NCBI RefSeq assembly: GCF_003818115.1
Contig: NZ_RPOI01000010.1
Coordinates: forward strand, 186,001 to 250,000
Direction: 5' to 3'
DNA length: 64,000 nt
Source: Citrobacter youngae
GTDB lineage: Bacteria > Pseudomonadota > Gammaproteobacteria > Enterobacterales > Enterobacteriaceae
The position numbers and the translations under genes are program-made. The notes under the pieces are model-generated. The model ran no database searches and was not told the origin of the DNA. It was given only the letters and a program-made list of their open reading frames with translations. Shown here piece by piece: positions 23,044 to 33,175 of the stretch; the stretch's first letter is position 1; the number at the start of each line of letters is the position of its first letter.

Positions 23044-24147
23044 ATGCGTAAGCAGTGGATTGGAATCTGCATCGCAGCAGGAATGCTCGCGGCGTGTTCA
23101 AGTGATGATGGTCAGCAACAGGCTGCCGTCGCGCCGCAACCTGCGGTGTGTAATGGTCCGATTGTTGAAATCAGCGGAGCCGATCCGCGTTTTGAACCCC
23201 TGAACCCAACGGCGAATCAGGACTATCAGCGTGACGGTAAGAGCTACAAGATAGTCCAGGATCCCTCCCGCTTTAGCCAGGCTGGACTGGCCGCCATTTA
23301 CGATGCGGAGCCAGGAAGTAATTTGACCGCATCAGGTGAAGCGTTCGACCCGATGCAGCTGACTGCTGCGCACCCGACGCTGCCCATTCCAAGCTATGCC
23401 AGAATTACTAACCTGGCAAACGGTCGAATGATCGTCGTACGCATTAACGATCGTGGTCCATATGGCAACGATCGCGTCATTTCGCTGTCGCGAGCAGCAG
23501 CCGATCGTCTGAACACATCTAACAACACGAAAGTGCGTATCGATCCTATCATTGTCGCACAGGATGGTTCTCTGTCCGGCCCAGGTATGGCCTGTACGAC
23601 AGTGGCCAAACAAACCTATGCCCTGCCCTCTCGCCCTGATTTAAGCGGCGGTGGCAGCATGCCTGCTACACCGGATGCGGGTCAGCCGCAAGGAGATATC
23701 CGCCCGATCAGCAATTCCACGCTGAAAAGCGATGACCCTACCGGAGCACCAGTAAACAGCGGTGGATTCCTCGGTGCGCCGACTACGCTCGCTTCCGGCG
23801 TGCTTGAAGGTAGCGAACCGACGCCAGCGCCACAACCGGCTGCCCCTGTGACTGCCCCAGCCACAACACCGACTGTCGCAGCAGCACCAGCCGTCGCCGT
23901 TGCCACTCCGGCAGCTGCAGCCAACGGTCGTTACGTCGTTCAGGTTGGTGCGGTAAGCGAGCAGGCGCGTGCACAGCAGTATCAAAAGCGTTTAAGTCAG
24001 CAGTTTGGCGTTCCGGGCCGGGTTGTGCAAAACGGTGCCGTTTGGCGTATTCAGATGGGGCCATTCGCCAGCAAGGCTGAAGCCTCCACACTGCAGCAGC
24101 GTCTGCAATCCGAGGCGCAATTACAGTCCTTCATCACCGGCGTGTAA
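23044..24147 (+). CDS. rlpA: RlpA, septal-ring lipoprotein with SPOR domain
   Basis: Outer-membrane lipoprotein that binds denuded septal peptidoglycan; in Pseudomonas it is a lytic transglycosylase. The 367-residue precursor has lipobox LAAC (C18) and a double-psi beta-barrel core (about residues 80-170, ARITNLANGRMIVVRINDRG and GNDRVISLSRAAAD). A low-complexity Pro/Ala/Thr linker (about 195-300) precedes the C-terminal SPOR domain (YVVQVGAVSEQARAQQY). I use the ATG at 23044; the frame is open earlier inside mrdB but gives no lipobox-adjacent start. Confidence 0.95.
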   Translation: MRKQWIGICIAAGMLAACSSDDGQQQAAVAPQPAVCNGPIVEISGADPRFEPLNPTANQDYQRDGKSYKIVQDPSRFSQAGLAAIYDAEPGSNLTASGEAFDPMQLTAAHPTLPIPSYARITNLANGRMIVVRINDRGPYGNDRVISLSRAAADRLNTSNNTKVRIDPIIVAQDGSLSGPGMACTTVAKQTYALPSRPDLSGGGSMPATPDAGQPQGDIRPISNSTLKSDDPTGAPVNSGGFLGAPTTLASGVLEGSEPTPAPQPAAPVTAPATTPTVAAAPAVAVATPAAAANGRYVVQVGAVSEQARAQQYQKRLSQQFGVPGRVVQNGAVWRIQMGPFASKAEASTLQQRLQSEAQLQSFITGV

Positions 24148-24289
24148 TAACGTAAACCAGGCATCTGAATTGTCAATTTCTGTAAATGACATTAACAAAG
24201 TCACGCGGAAAGTCAGATGCCTGCCAGTTATGCATTTGCTATAGTAGGGCACTTTTTTTAATTTCACCACGGACGTCGTAGTTCAGACC

Positions 24290-25501
24290 ATGAAGACCAC
24301 TTTTTCCGCTCGTTTCGTGCAGCGCATGGCGCTCACCGCGGCTCTCTGCGCAGCCTCTCTTTCTGCTGCCCATGCAGATGACCTGAATATTAAAACCATG
24401 ATCCCGGGTGTTCCGCAGATCGATGCGGAGTCGTATATCCTGATTGACTACAATTCAGGCAAAGTTCTCGCAGAACAAAATGCGGACTCTCGCCGTGACC
24501 CCGCCAGCCTGACCAAAATGATGACCAGCTACGTCATCGGCCAGGCGATGAAAGCCGGGAAATTCAAAGAAACCGATCTGGTCACCGTCGGCAACGACGC
24601 CTGGGCTACGGGCAACCCGGTCTTTAAAGGTTCATCGCTGATGTTCCTCAAACCTGGCATGCAGGTTCCTGTTTCTCAATTGATCCGTGGTATTAACCTG
24701 CAATCAGGGAACGATGCTTGCGTGGCAATGGCGGACTTCGCAGCCGGAAGCCAGGATGCTTTCGTCGGTCTGATGAACAGCTATGTGAATGCGCTGGGCC
24801 TGAAAAACACCCACTTCCAGACCGTTCATGGTCTCGATGCTGACGGTCAGTACAGCTCGGCCCGTGACATGGCACTGATTGGTCAGGCGCTAATTCGCGA
24901 CGTGCCCAACGAATACTCTATCTATAAAGAAAAAGAGTTCACCTTTAACGGTATCCGCCAGCTCAACCGTAACGGTCTGCTGTGGGATAACAGCCTGAAT
25001 GTTGACGGTATCAAAACCGGCCACACTGACAAAGCTGGCTACAACCTCGTTGCATCCGCAACCGAAGGCCAGATGCGTCTGATCTCCGCCGTGATGGGTG
25101 GTCGCACCTATAAAGGCCGCGAAACTGAAAGTAAAAAACTGCTGACCTGGGGCTTCCGTTTCTTTGAAACCGTGAACCCGTTGAAAGTCGGCAAAGAGTT
25201 TGCTTCAGAACCGGCCTGGTTTGGTAATACCGATCGTGCGTCATTAGGTGTCGATAAAGACGTGTACCTGACTATTCCACGCGGCCGCATGAAAGATCTG
25301 AAAGCCAGCTATGTTCTGAACACCACGGAACTGCATGCACCGCTGCAGAAAAACCAGGTTGTCGGCACCATCAACTTCCAGCTTGATGGCAAAACTATTG
25401 AACAGCGTCCGCTGGTGGTTCTGCAGGAAATCCCGGAAGGCAACTTCTTTGGTAAAATCATTGATTACATTAAATTAATGTTCCATCACTGGTTTGGCTA
25501 A
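24290..25501 (+). CDS. dacA: DacA (PBP5), D-alanyl-D-alanine carboxypeptidase
   Basis: Low-molecular-weight penicillin-binding protein that trims pentapeptides. The 403-residue precursor has a signal peptide ending ...SAAHAD. The catalytic motifs are SLTK (S73, K76), SGN (LQSGNDACV) and KTG ([11 protein letters not shown]). A C-terminal beta domain ends in an amphipathic membrane anchor ([16 protein letters not shown]). A TATAGT -10-like sequence lies at 24240-24245. An intrinsic terminator follows. Confidence 0.98.
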   Translation: MKTTFSARFVQRMALTAALCAASLSAAHADDLNIKTMIPGVPQIDAESYILIDYNSGKVLAEQNADSRRDPASLTKMMTSYVIGQAMKAGKFKETDLVTVGNDAWATGNPVFKGSSLMFLKPGMQVPVSQLIRGINLQSGNDACVAMADFAAGSQDAFVGLMNSYVNALGLKNTHFQTVHGLDADGQYSSARDMALIGQALIRDVPNEYSIYKEKEFTFNGIRQLNRNGLLWDNSLNVDGIKTGHTDKAGYNLVASATEGQMRLISAVMGGRTYKGRETESKKLLTWGFRFFETVNPLKVGKEFASEPAWFGNTDRASLGVDKDVYLTIPRGRMKDLKASYVLNTTELHAPLQKNQVVGTINFQLDGKTIEQRPLVVLQEIPEGNFFGKIIDYIKLMFHHWFG

Positions 25502-25554
25502 AAATCGAACACTTGAAAGTGTGATTTACGTCCCCATATACTAGGTATCCAGAT

Positions 25555-25588
25555 AACTCCCACGCGCCGTGGGAGTTATTATTTTTTG
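25555..25588 (+). terminator. Intrinsic terminator after dacA
   Basis: AACTCCCAC-gcgcc-GTGGGAGTT (25555-25577) followed by attatttttt. It separates dacA from ybeD. Confidence 0.9.
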
Positions 25589-25607
25589 ATGTAACGCCGG
25601 AGCTGAC

Positions 25608-25871
25608 ATGAAAACCAAACTTAACGAACTGCTTGAATTCCCTACTCCATTTACTTACAAAGTAATGGGGCAGGCGTTGCCTGAGCTGGTTGATCAGGTG
25701 GTTGAAGTGGTACAGCGCCATGCGCCAGGTGATTACTCCCCAACGGTAAAACCGAGCAGCAAAGGCAATTACCACTCGGTCTCTATCACTATTAATGCGA
25801 CACACATTGAGCAGGTTGAAACACTGTACGAAGAATTAGGTAATATCGATATCGTACGTATGGTGCTGTAA
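25608..25871 (+). CDS. ybeD: YbeD, DUF493 ACT-like small protein
   Basis: Conserved 87-residue cytoplasmic protein with an ACT-domain-like fold of unproven role; its constant place beside lipB suggests a link to lipoate metabolism, which is inference. The sequence [19 protein letters not shown] and the C-terminal [14 protein letters not shown] match the family. The start ATG at 25608 lies just after the dacA terminator, with GGAG upstream. Confidence 0.94.
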   Translation: MKTKLNELLEFPTPFTYKVMGQALPELVDQVVEVVQRHAPGDYSPTVKPSSKGNYHSVSITINATHIEQVETLYEELGNIDIVRMVL

Positions 25872-25984
25872 AAGCCTGTCGGTTACCCGCTGCATCCCCG
25901 CTCGGGTAACCCCTCCCCCCTGTGATATACTTTCCCCCTCTTTAACATTCTCTACTCTATGTGAGTATCTACGGAGATGCCGTT

Positions 25985-26626
25985 TTGTATCAGGATAAAA
26001 TTCTTGTCCGCCAGCTCGGTCTTCAACCCTACGAGCCAGTCTCTCTAGCCATGCACGAATTCACCGATACCCGCGATGAACATAGTCATGATGAAATCTG
26101 GCTGGTAGAGCATTATCCTGTCTTTACCCAGGGTCAGGCCGGTAAAGCAGAGCACGTACTGATGCCCGGTGATATTCCCGTTATCCAAAGCGATCGGGGC
26201 GGTCAGGTGACATACCACGGACCCGGTCAGCAGGTTATGTATGTTCTGTTGAATCTCAAACGCCGCAAACTGGGCGTGCGTGAACTGGTAACACTGCTGG
26301 AACAAACCGTGGTGAATACGCTTGCGGAGATAGGTATTGACGCCCATCCGCGCGCTGATGCGCCTGGCGTATACGTCGGGGAGAAGAAAATCTGCTCTTT
26401 GGGATTACGTATTCGTAGAGGATGTTCGTTTCACGGCTTAGCGCTCAACGTGGATATGGATTTGTCGCCTTTCCTGCGTATCAATCCTTGTGGTTACGCC
26501 GGAATGGAGATGGCGAAAGTATCGCAGTGGGATAGCGCAGCCACGACCGAGAGCGTGCGTCCTCGTCTGCTGGCTAACATTTTAGCGCTGTTGGGCAATC
26601 CCCCCCACGAGTACATCGCAGACTGA
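25985..26626 (+). CDS. lipB: LipB, octanoyl-[ACP]:protein octanoyltransferase
   Basis: Transfers octanoate from ACP to lipoyl domains, the first step of lipoate assembly. I choose the TTG at 25985, with GGAG about nine bases before it, which gives a 213-residue protein as in E. coli. An in-frame GTG at 25961 would add eight residues. Visible motifs are [16 protein letters not shown], the lysine in GEKKICSLG and the catalytic cysteine in [12 protein letters not shown]. LipA follows after about 200 bp; the E. coli gene ybeF that normally lies between them is absent. Confidence 0.93.
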   Translation: MYQDKILVRQLGLQPYEPVSLAMHEFTDTRDEHSHDEIWLVEHYPVFTQGQAGKAEHVLMPGDIPVIQSDRGGQVTYHGPGQQVMYVLLNLKRRKLGVRELVTLLEQTVVNTLAEIGIDAHPRADAPGVYVGEKKICSLGLRIRRGCSFHGLALNVDMDLSPFLRINPCGYAGMEMAKVSQWDSAATTESVRPRLLANILALLGNPPHEYIAD

Positions 26627-26832
26627 GAAACAGGTTATCGTTTGCCGCAGCATATGTTGTGGCAAATGGCACAAAACAACAACTATTTTACATTTTGCCA
26701 GCCTGTCAGGCTGCTTTCTGGCCCGTTTCAATGATATACTGCGTATCACTAATTCAAAAATAGTTGATAAATGCAACATTCCCTTGAATTGAAACGCTTT
26801 CCTTCGTAATTCGCAACTGGAACACGCAAGCT

Positions 26833-27798
26833 ATGAGTAAACCCATTGTGATGGAACGCGGTGTTAAATACCGCGATGCCGATAAGATGGCTCTTATCCC
26901 GGTAAAAAATGTAGCAACAGAGCGCGAAGCCCTGCTGCGTAAGCCGGAATGGATGAAAATAAAACTGCCAGCGGACTCCACTCGCATCCAGGGTATCAAA
27001 GCAGCGATGCGCAAAAATGGCCTGCACTCTGTCTGCGAAGAAGCGTCCTGCCCTAACCTGGCAGAATGTTTCAACCACGGGACCGCGACCTTTATGATCC
27101 TCGGCGCAATCTGTACTCGCCGTTGCCCATTCTGTGACGTTGCCCATGGTCGCCCGGTTGCCCCTGATGCTAACGAACCGTTAAAACTGGCCCAGACGAT
27201 TGCGGACATGGCGCTACGCTATGTTGTCATTACCTCCGTTGACCGCGACGATCTGCGTGACGGCGGCGCTCAGCACTTTGCTGACTGTATCACCGCTATT
27301 CGTGAGAAAAGCCCGTCGATTAAAATCGAAACGCTGGTGCCTGACTTCCGTGGTCGTATGGATCGCGCGCTGGATATCCTCACCGCCACGCCGCCAGACG
27401 TGTTTAACCACAACCTCGAAAACGTACCGCGTATTTATCGTAACGTACGCCCTGGGGCGGACTACAACTGGTCGCTGAAGCTTCTGGAACGTTTCAAGGA
27501 AGCGCATCCGGAGATCCCGACCAAATCGGGTTTGATGGTGGGTCTGGGCGAAACCAATGCTGAAATCATTGAGGTTATGCGTGACCTGCGCAGTCATGGT
27601 GTGACCATGCTGACGCTGGGGCAGTATTTACAGCCAAGCCGTCACCACCTGCCGGTGCAACGCTATGTAAGCCCGGATGAGTTCGATGAGATGAAAGCAG
27701 AGGCCATGGCGATGGGCTTTACCCATGCGGCATGCGGTCCGTTCGTTCGCTCTTCATACCATGCTGACATGCAGGCCAAAGGGCTGGAAGTGAAGTAA
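26833..27798 (+). CDS. lipA: LipA, lipoyl synthase
   Basis: Radical-SAM enzyme that inserts two sulfurs into octanoyl domains. The 321-residue product has the auxiliary cluster motif [12 protein letters not shown] (C68, C73, C79) and the radical-SAM motif CTRRCPFC about 15 residues later. The C-terminal serine of [10 protein letters not shown] ligates the auxiliary cluster in the family. A TATACT -10 hexamer lies at 26735-26740. A bidirectional terminator follows. Confidence 0.98.
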   Translation: MSKPIVMERGVKYRDADKMALIPVKNVATEREALLRKPEWMKIKLPADSTRIQGIKAAMRKNGLHSVCEEASCPNLAECFNHGTATFMILGAICTRRCPFCDVAHGRPVAPDANEPLKLAQTIADMALRYVVITSVDRDDLRDGGAQHFADCITAIREKSPSIKIETLVPDFRGRMDRALDILTATPPDVFNHNLENVPRIYRNVRPGADYNWSLKLLERFKEAHPEIPTKSGLMVGLGETNAEIIEVMRDLRSHGVTMLTLGQYLQPSRHHLPVQRYVSPDEFDEMKAEAMAMGFTHAACGPFVRSSYHADMQAKGLEVK

Positions 27799-27833
27799 TC
27801 GTGTAATACTCACTTACATATCAGCAATAAAAA

Positions 27834-27859
27834 AACCGGCAAATCGCCGGTTTTTTTTC
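27834..27859. terminator. Bidirectional terminator between lipA and tatE
   Basis: AACCGGC-aaatc-GCCGGTT (27834-27852) with eight T after it on the + strand and a run of A before it, so it can stop both the lipA and tatE transcripts. Confidence 0.92.
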
Positions 27860-27896
27860 ATGCAGAGTATGCAGTATGAGCATCATGCTCCTGACA

Positions 27897-28100
27897 TTAC
27901 TCTTTATGAGAAAGCTTCTCAGCCTGAACGCTACCATCAGCCTCTTTGCTGGCATCGGTATTATCGTCGTTCATTGCTTTCTTGAAGCCTTTGATTGCCG
28001 TCCCCAGGTCTCCACCCAGCGTACGTAACTTCTTGGTACCAAACAGCAGAACGACCAGTGCGGCAACCACCAGCAGTTTGGTAATACTAATCTCACCCAT
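27897..28100 (-). CDS. tatE: TatE, twin-arginine translocase subunit (TatA paralogue)
   Basis: Small inner-membrane component of the Tat pathway. The 67-residue product has one N-terminal helix ([18 protein letters not shown]), the hinge FGTKKLR and the amphipathic helix [16 protein letters not shown]. It stands alone, away from tatABC, as in E. coli. A TAT-dependent DmsA-like enzyme is encoded at about 48-50 kb. Confidence 0.95.
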   Translation of the reverse strand: MGEISITKLLVVAALVVLLFGTKKLRTLGGDLGTAIKGFKKAMNDDNTDASKEADGSVQAEKLSHKE

Positions 28101-28228
28101 AGATACCTTCTTAACTTAAACCAGGCTGCATAAAGCGCCATATTAACCTGAGAATATTAACGGCCTTTCGACGCGCGCACACAATAGCAATCTGTAACAA
28201 GGTGAATCAAGCCTTGTTTAAAAAAACG

Positions 28229-29017
28229 TCATAATAATTGCGGTGGCGCAAAGCGGCGGTTACGTAACACAGGAAGTTGCGCCCTGACCTGCCTCACCCG
28301 CTCAGCAGAAACCTCCGTCATTATCAGCGCAGGCGTTTCCGCCGCAGCGGCAATCGTCACGCCAAACGGATCGATAACCCGGCTTTGACCGATATTCTTA
28401 TTACCACACTCCCCCGCAGCAATCACATAACAGGTTGCATCCAGAGCTCTTGCCGCCAACAGCGTTGTCCAATGATGCTCTTTGAGCGATCCTCGCACCC
28501 AGGCCGCCGGTAAGACCAGGATTTCAGCCCCCTGTAACGCGAGCGCCAATGCCAGCTCAGGGAAGCGCAGGTCATAGCAGGTCATTAACCCTACCTTTAA
28601 TCCGTCTACGTCCAGTAATGGCGCTACAGCCTCACCTGCATCGACATTCCGCGACTCCTGAATCGAAAAGGCATCATAGAGATGTAATTTTGCGTAATGG
28701 GCGATAACCCGACCTCTCCGTAGCGCAACCAGCATGTTCAACGCCCGGCCAGGTACAGAGGGAACATGAATCGTCAGAATCGTCGTCATCTCATTTTGCG
28801 CACTCTCTTGCTGTAACCGCGTCAGAAAACCGCCTTCCAGTAGCTGGGCTGACTTCACCGATAGATCGGGGTCGAGATCGTCACGGGCCAACAGCGCTTC
28901 CGGCAGCACCAACAGAGATGCGCCTTCTCCTGCGGCCTGAGACATCAACTGGACACACGTTTCCGCATTTTTTTCCCACGAGGGGCCCACGGCAAATTGC
29001 CCTGCTGCAACAAACAT
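28229..29017 (-). CDS. ybeM: YbeM/NIT1-like deaminated-glutathione amidase, intact
   Basis: Nitrilase-superfamily amidase expected to hydrolyse deaminated glutathione, a repair role. The 262-residue product has the Glu-Lys-Cys triad: Glu in LPEALLAR, Lys in AKLHLYDAF and Cys in [11 protein letters not shown]. The ATG at 29017 has GGAGGG immediately upstream. The frame extends to 29053 without support. In E. coli K-12 the gene is broken; here it is a full open frame. It is divergent from crcB by about 90 bp. Confidence 0.9.
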   Translation of the reverse strand: MFVAAGQFAVGPSWEKNAETCVQLMSQAAGEGASLLVLPEALLARDDLDPDLSVKSAQLLEGGFLTRLQQESAQNEMTTILTIHVPSVPGRALNMLVALRRGRVIAHYAKLHLYDAFSIQESRNVDAGEAVAPLLDVDGLKVGLMTCYDLRFPELALALALQGAEILVLPAAWVRGSLKEHHWTTLLAARALDATCYVIAAGECGNKNIGQSRVIDPFGVTIAAAAETPALIMTEVSAERVRQVRAQLPVLRNRRFAPPQLL

Positions 29018-29107
29018 ATTCCCTCCAGAAAAATGGGTTAAGCTCGCCAACAACGATTATTCAGCGTTACACTCACGCTATATACAATCAAATAGCAGGA
29101 TTATGCA

Positions 29108-29491
29108 GTGTTACAACTCCTTTTAGCAGTTTTTATCGGTGGCGGTACAGGAAGCGTAGCAAGATGGATGTTAAGCATGCGGTTCAATCCGCTGCATCAG
29201 GCCATCCCATTCGGTACGCTGGCAGCAAATCTGATTGGCGCGTTTATTATTGGCATGGGGCTGGCGTGGTTTAACCGCATGACAAACATTGATCCAATGT
29301 GGAAAGTGCTCATTACCACCGGTTTCTGCGGAGGACTGACGACGTTTTCAACCTTCTCGGCAGAAGTCGTGTTTTTGCTGCAAGAGGGACGCTTTGGTTG
29401 GGCAATGGTGAATGTGCTGGTTAACCTGTTGGGTTCATTTGCGATGACGGCTCTGGCATTCTGGCTGGTTTCTGCCTCTCCTGCACACTAG
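29108..29491 (+). CDS. crcB: CrcB/Fluc fluoride channel
   Basis: Dimeric inner-membrane fluoride exporter. The GTG at 29108 starts a 127-residue protein with four hydrophobic helices. The family motifs [21 protein letters not shown] (pore asparagine) and [13 protein letters not shown] (phenylalanine box) are all present. I see no fluoride riboswitch in the short upstream gap. Confidence 0.95.
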   Translation: MLQLLLAVFIGGGTGSVARWMLSMRFNPLHQAIPFGTLAANLIGAFIIGMGLAWFNRMTNIDPMWKVLITTGFCGGLTTFSTFSAEVVFLLQEGRFGWAMVNVLVNLLGSFAMTALAFWLVSASPAH

Positions 29492-29494
29492 GCG

Positions 29495-29525
29495 AAAAAA
29501 AACCCGCAATTAAGCGGGTTTTGAA
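29495..29525. terminator. Bidirectional terminator between crcB and cspE
   Basis: AACCCGC-aattaa-GCGGGTT (29501-29520) flanked by eight A on the left and a short T run on the right. It is stronger for the leftward cspE transcript. Confidence 0.88.
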
Positions 29526-29542
29526 TGCTTGCTGTCGTATGC

Positions 29543-29752
29543 TTACAGAGCGATTACGTTTGCAGCAGAAGAGCCTTTGGCACCGTTAGTGATTTCGAAC
29601 TCTACGCGCTGACCTTCAGCCAGAGTTTTAAAACCATTGGTCTGGATTGCAGAGAAGTGTACGAACACGTCTTTGCTGCCATCTTCCGGAGTAATGAAAC
29701 CGAATCCTTTGGACTCATTAAACCACTTAACGTTACCTTTAATCTTAGACAT
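29543..29752 (-). CDS. cspE: CspE, cold-shock-family RNA chaperone
   Basis: Constitutive CspA paralogue that melts RNA and acts as transcription antiterminator. The 69-residue product has RNP1 KGFGFI and RNP2 VFVHFS. It starts at the ATG at 29752 ([16 protein letters not shown]). Compared with E. coli one residue differs near the end ([10 protein letters not shown]). The 189-bp gap to pagP contains a promoter region and a hairpin CTACCTG-acaata-CAGGTAG near 29920-29940. Confidence 0.97.
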   Translation of the reverse strand: MSKIKGNVKWFNESKGFGFITPEDGSKDVFVHFSAIQTNGFKTLAEGQRVEFEITNGAKGSSAANVIAL

Positions 29753-29941
29753 CAAAATTACCTTTACATGAAAAATAGACACAAATGCTGTGTCGGGTAT
29801 CAGTACAACAATTGTGATGCACTTTGTCCAGTCGAACTTTGTCAAAAAGTGATAAATGTCGCGTTATTTTTCGGACAAACAATGTATCCATCTGTTTTTA
29901 AACAGGTTTATAATAATCTACCTGACAATACAGGTAGCCTG

Positions 29942-30505
29942 TCAAAACTGGAAACGCATCCAGGCAAAGTAGACATTTCCGTTGTTATACGTACCCGGAA
30001 TGTAGGTCATCTGGAACGTTGCCGGCCCATAGCCTATCGATGCCAACGGCAGGATCAATGGCACGGGAATATAGTTCCAGTTATCGCGCGCGGTGAAACC
30101 AGCTGTATAGCCCAGCCCCAGACGGAAATTATCATCGGCCAGCGGTCGCCAGGTTTTTTCCCAGCCATAGCCGCCAATCGGCTCCCATTTATTAAAGGAA
30201 TCCTTGAAGGCCATAATATAGAGCCCGTGCCAATTACCTTTATCATCCCAACGGGACTGGCCAAATCCTGCACCCCAGGGACGTTCGTTGTAGCGATCGG
30301 TTTTCTCTTTATCGTAGGCAAAACGCGCATGCCAGGTAATGGCCGGCACATACAGATCATAATGCTCAGGCTGCTGCCAGGTTTCACTGACATTATCTTT
30401 AAAAGTATCAAACCACCCTTTATCCTCAGCAAAACCCTGAGGAATAAAGGCTAACTGAATAAAAAGAAATGAAAAAATGAGAAAATAACGTTTAGCGACA
30501 ATCAC
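29942..30505 (-). CDS. pagP: PagP, lipid A palmitoyltransferase
   Basis: Outer-membrane beta-barrel enzyme that moves palmitate from phospholipid to lipid A. The 187-residue precursor has a signal peptide ending near QGFAED. The active-site histidine lies in [15 protein letters not shown], the Asp-Ser in [18 protein letters not shown], and the C-terminal strand ends [11 protein letters not shown]. The signal peptide and first mature residues diverge strongly from E. coli while the barrel is conserved. PhoP/PhoQ controls this gene in Salmonella; I did not find a convincing PhoP box. Confidence 0.95.
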   Translation of the reverse strand: MIVAKRYFLIFSFLFIQLAFIPQGFAEDKGWFDTFKDNVSETWQQPEHYDLYVPAITWHARFAYDKEKTDRYNERPWGAGFGQSRWDDKGNWHGLYIMAFKDSFNKWEPIGGYGWEKTWRPLADDNFRLGLGYTAGFTARDNWNYIPVPLILPLASIGYGPATFQMTYIPGTYNNGNVYFAWMRFQF

Positions 30506-30962
30506 GACTTAATTACCATCCTGGGAGTTAGTATTAATTGTAGCAAACAAAACCTTAATGTTAGCTTAACAAAGATGCGCTAATAAAAAATCAGAATATT
30601 CTCCACATATAAATTTCAGATCGTTGTCATTATATTTATTGTGGTTTTTATATGTGACATGTTCTCTTATTTCTATTAACCGGCTTCTTTTACGCAAAAA
30701 CACCAAATAAATTACAATTAATTAACATTGATGCATCATCACAAAACAAAATAACACATAAAACCAGAGTGTTTCACAGTTTTTGATTGCCGTACTCCCT
30801 TTTCATCCGCTATGTTGAAAAAACGCCTGCGCCATCGGTTGAATCCGTATTTTTATTGATTTTAATCAGCAAGAGGCAGGTGTTTATTAGGCACATTCTC
30901 ACACCGCTTTATGCTTTTTTTAGTTTTTTTACTTTCTGGGCGTCAATATGACAGGGGAAACA
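30506..30962. other. 457-bp AT-rich pagP-dcuC divergent intergenic region
   Basis: Strongly AT-rich, with runs such as attaattaacattgatgc and several T tracts, typical of an H-NS-silenced divergent promoter region. The only site I can support is an FNR box near dcuC (listed). No open frame with a plausible start lies here. Confidence 0.6.
30856..30869 (+). promoter_or_regulatory. FNR box upstream of dcuC
   Basis: TTGAT-TTTA-ATCAG matches the FNR consensus TTGAT-N4-ATCAA at nine of ten positions. It is about 95 bp upstream of the dcuC start. E. coli dcuC is induced anaerobically by FNR. Confidence 0.65.
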
Positions 30963-32345
30963 ATGTTGACATTTATAGAACTCCTTATTGGAGTCGTTGT
31001 TATTGTGGGTGTGGCTCGCTACATCATTAAAGGTTATTCCGCGACCGGCGTATTGTTTGTCGGGGGCCTGGTTTTATTGATTATCAGCGCCCTGATGGGA
31101 CATAAAGTTCTGCCCGGCAGTGCCGAAAGTACCGGCTACACCGCGACAGATATTGTTGAATATATTAAAATTTTGCTGATGAGCCGCGGCGGCGACCTCG
31201 GCATGATGATTATGATGCTGTGTGGTTTTGCCGCCTACATGACGCATATCGGCGCGAACGATATGGTCGTTAAGCTGGCCTCCAGGCCCCTGCAATATAT
31301 CAACTCGCCTTACATGCTAATGATTGCCGCCTATTTTGTTGCCTGCCTGATGTCACTGGCAGTCTCTTCGGCAACCGGGCTGGGCGTGCTGTTGATGGCG
31401 ACACTCTTTCCGGTCATGGTTAACGTTGGGATCAGTCGTGGTGCTGCGGCGGCCATTTGCGCCTCCCCTGCCGCAATCATTCTTTCTCCAACTTCCGGGG
31501 ATGTCGTGCTGGCTGCAAAAGCAGCGGAAATGCCACTGATCGACTTCGCGTTTAAAACCACGTTGCCGATTTCCATTGCTGCCATTATTGGTATGGCGAT
31601 TGCTCATTACTTCTGGCAGCGCTATCTGGATAAAAAAGAGAACATCTCTCACGAAATGTTAGATGTGGCAGAAATCACCACTACGGCTCCCTCGTTTTAC
31701 GCCATTCTGCCGTTTACCCCGATCGTCGGTGTACTGATTTTTGATGGTAAATGGGGCCCGCAACTGCACATTATCACGATTCTGGTGCTGTGCATGCTTA
31801 TTGCCGCAGTGCTGGAGTTCATCCGCGGATTCAACACCCAGAAGGTTTTCTCAGGTCTGGAAGTCGCCTACCGCGGAATGGCAGATGCCTTTGCTAACGT
31901 CGTCATGTTGTTAGTTGCAGCCGGTGTATTTGCTCAGGGTCTGAGCACCATTGGCTTTATTCAGAGTCTGATCTCTATCGCCACCTCATTTGGTTCTGCG
32001 AGCATTATTCTGATGCTGGTTCTGGTGATTCTGACCATGCTGGCCGCAATGACCACGGGCTCCGGTAACGCGCCTTTCTACGCCTTCGTTGAGATGATCC
32101 CAAAACTGGCGCACTCTTCCGGTATCAACCCTGCCTACCTTTCGATCCCAATGCTGCAGGCGTCAAACCTCGGACGCACAATCTCCCCGGTATCCGGTGT
32201 GGTTGTGGCTGTCGCGGGGATGGCGAAGATTTCACCGTTTGAAGTCGTAAAACGAACTTCTGTTCCGGTAATGGTCGGACTGCTGATTGTGATTATCGCC
32301 ACTGAAGTGATGGTACCGGCAACGTCTGCCCTGATTGGCGGTTAA
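30963..32345 (+). CDS. dcuC: DcuC, anaerobic C4-dicarboxylate transporter
   Basis: Inner-membrane carrier used mainly for succinate efflux during fermentation. The 460-residue polytopic protein matches E. coli DcuC (MLTFIELLIGVVVIVG; AICASPAAIILSPTSGDVV). I use the ATG at 30963 with a GGGG site upstream; the in-frame ATG at 30948 adds five residues. Next to citrate lyase and citT, its export of succinate fits citrate fermentation. Confidence 0.96.
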   Translation: MLTFIELLIGVVVIVGVARYIIKGYSATGVLFVGGLVLLIISALMGHKVLPGSAESTGYTATDIVEYIKILLMSRGGDLGMMIMMLCGFAAYMTHIGANDMVVKLASRPLQYINSPYMLMIAAYFVACLMSLAVSSATGLGVLLMATLFPVMVNVGISRGAAAAICASPAAIILSPTSGDVVLAAKAAEMPLIDFAFKTTLPISIAAIIGMAIAHYFWQRYLDKKENISHEMLDVAEITTTAPSFYAILPFTPIVGVLIFDGKWGPQLHIITILVLCMLIAAVLEFIRGFNTQKVFSGLEVAYRGMADAFANVVMLLVAAGVFAQGLSTIGFIQSLISIATSFGSASIILMLVLVILTMLAAMTTGSGNAPFYAFVEMIPKLAHSSGINPAYLSIPMLQASNLGRTISPVSGVVVAVAGMAKISPFEVVKRTSVPVMVGLLIVIIATEVMVPATSALIGG

Positions 32346-32368
32346 CGATACCTGTTAATACCTGACCT

Positions 32369-32497
32369 TAATACACAAAATCATTTATGCTGCATCGCGG
32401 CGGCAAGTGAATACATCCCCAGGAGCATAGATAACTATGTGACTGGGGTTTCTGCACGCAGCCAACAAAGAGGCAGCTTAAAGGATGACGTGTATTA
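32369..32497. repeat. ERIC (IRU) element between dcuC and dpiA
   Basis: A 129-bp imperfect palindrome with the ERIC core (ccccaggagcat and atgtgactgggg). Its ends are matching inverted repeats: TAATACAC with downstream ATTTATGCTGC at the left, and their complement at the right (gcagcttaaagg and gtgtatta). The right end covers 32490-32497 and includes the TAA stop of dpiA. It may also act as the 3' structure for both convergent genes. Confidence 0.9.
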
Positions 32498-33175
32498 GCC
32501 GCCGTGGTAAATACGCTGCGGTCTACCTACCTTCCCGTGAATAATCTCTGCAATGATCAAATGGCGGCTGGCACAGTACTCCAGGTAGCGTCTGGATGTT
32601 GTACGGCTGATAGTTAGCGCCTGGGCGATCGTTTCCGCAGTATGATGTACCGTCGGATCAGCAAATAACTTCAGTACAGCATTCAGCGTTAGCGCGTCGA
32701 TCCCCGTCGGCAAATCCCCTTTCGGCTCACCGCGCGCATAGGCATTAAACATTTCATCAATCTGTTTTTGGCTGGCACTGTCATTACCGGCCAGCATTCT
32801 TCTGCGTTGCTGATAGCGGGTAAGCGTCTGCCCCAGTCGCTCATAGGCTATGGGTTTAACCAGATAATCAAACGCCCCGCTGCGTACGGCTTCTGAGACC
32901 GTATCCATATCACTGGCTGCCGTGGTAAACACCACGCCGCCAGGGTAACGTGCCTGAGTCAGCTCGTGTAACAGAGTTATGCCCTTGCCATCCGGCAAGT
33001 AATTATCAAGAAGAATCAAACCGGGCTTAAAACGCTCAATCATCATTCTTGCCTGCGCAAGATTACCCGCCAGCCATATCTGGCTAAAACCGGGTATATG
33101 GCGGATATATTCAGCATGCATTTCCGCCAGTAGCGTTTCATCCTCAACGATTAACAGCGTTAATGGTTCCGTCAT
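32495..33175 (-). CDS. dpiA: DpiA/CitB, response regulator for citrate metabolism
   Basis: DNA-binding response regulator of the CitA/CitB (DpiB/DpiA) system. The 226-residue product has a receiver domain with phospho-acceptor D57 (LILLDNYLPDG) and the acidic pocket VEDE. The C-terminal winged-helix DNA-binding domain is of the CitB/DcuR type (TISRTTSRRYLEYC). It overlaps dpiB by 32 bp. Its stop codon TAA coincides with the end of an ERIC element. Confidence 0.95.
   Translation of the reverse strand: MTEPLTLLIVEDETLLAEMHAEYIRHIPGFSQIWLAGNLAQARMMIERFKPGLILLDNYLPDGKGITLLHELTQARYPGGVVFTTAASDMDTVSEAVRSGAFDYLVKPIAYERLGQTLTRYQQRRRMLAGNDSASQKQIDEMFNAYARGEPKGDLPTGIDALTLNAVLKLFADPTVHHTAETIAQALTISRTTSRRYLEYCASRHLIIAEIIHGKVGRPQRIYHGG

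Noticed and set aside
29525-30454. 309-codon open frame antisense to cspE and pagP
   Set aside because: It spans two well-supported genes and their gap on the opposite strand, begins inside a terminator region and has no recognisable domain.
30506-30620. PhoP box upstream of pagP
   Set aside because: A TGTTAA-N5-CATTAA sequence on the minus strand matches only one half of the PhoP direct repeat.
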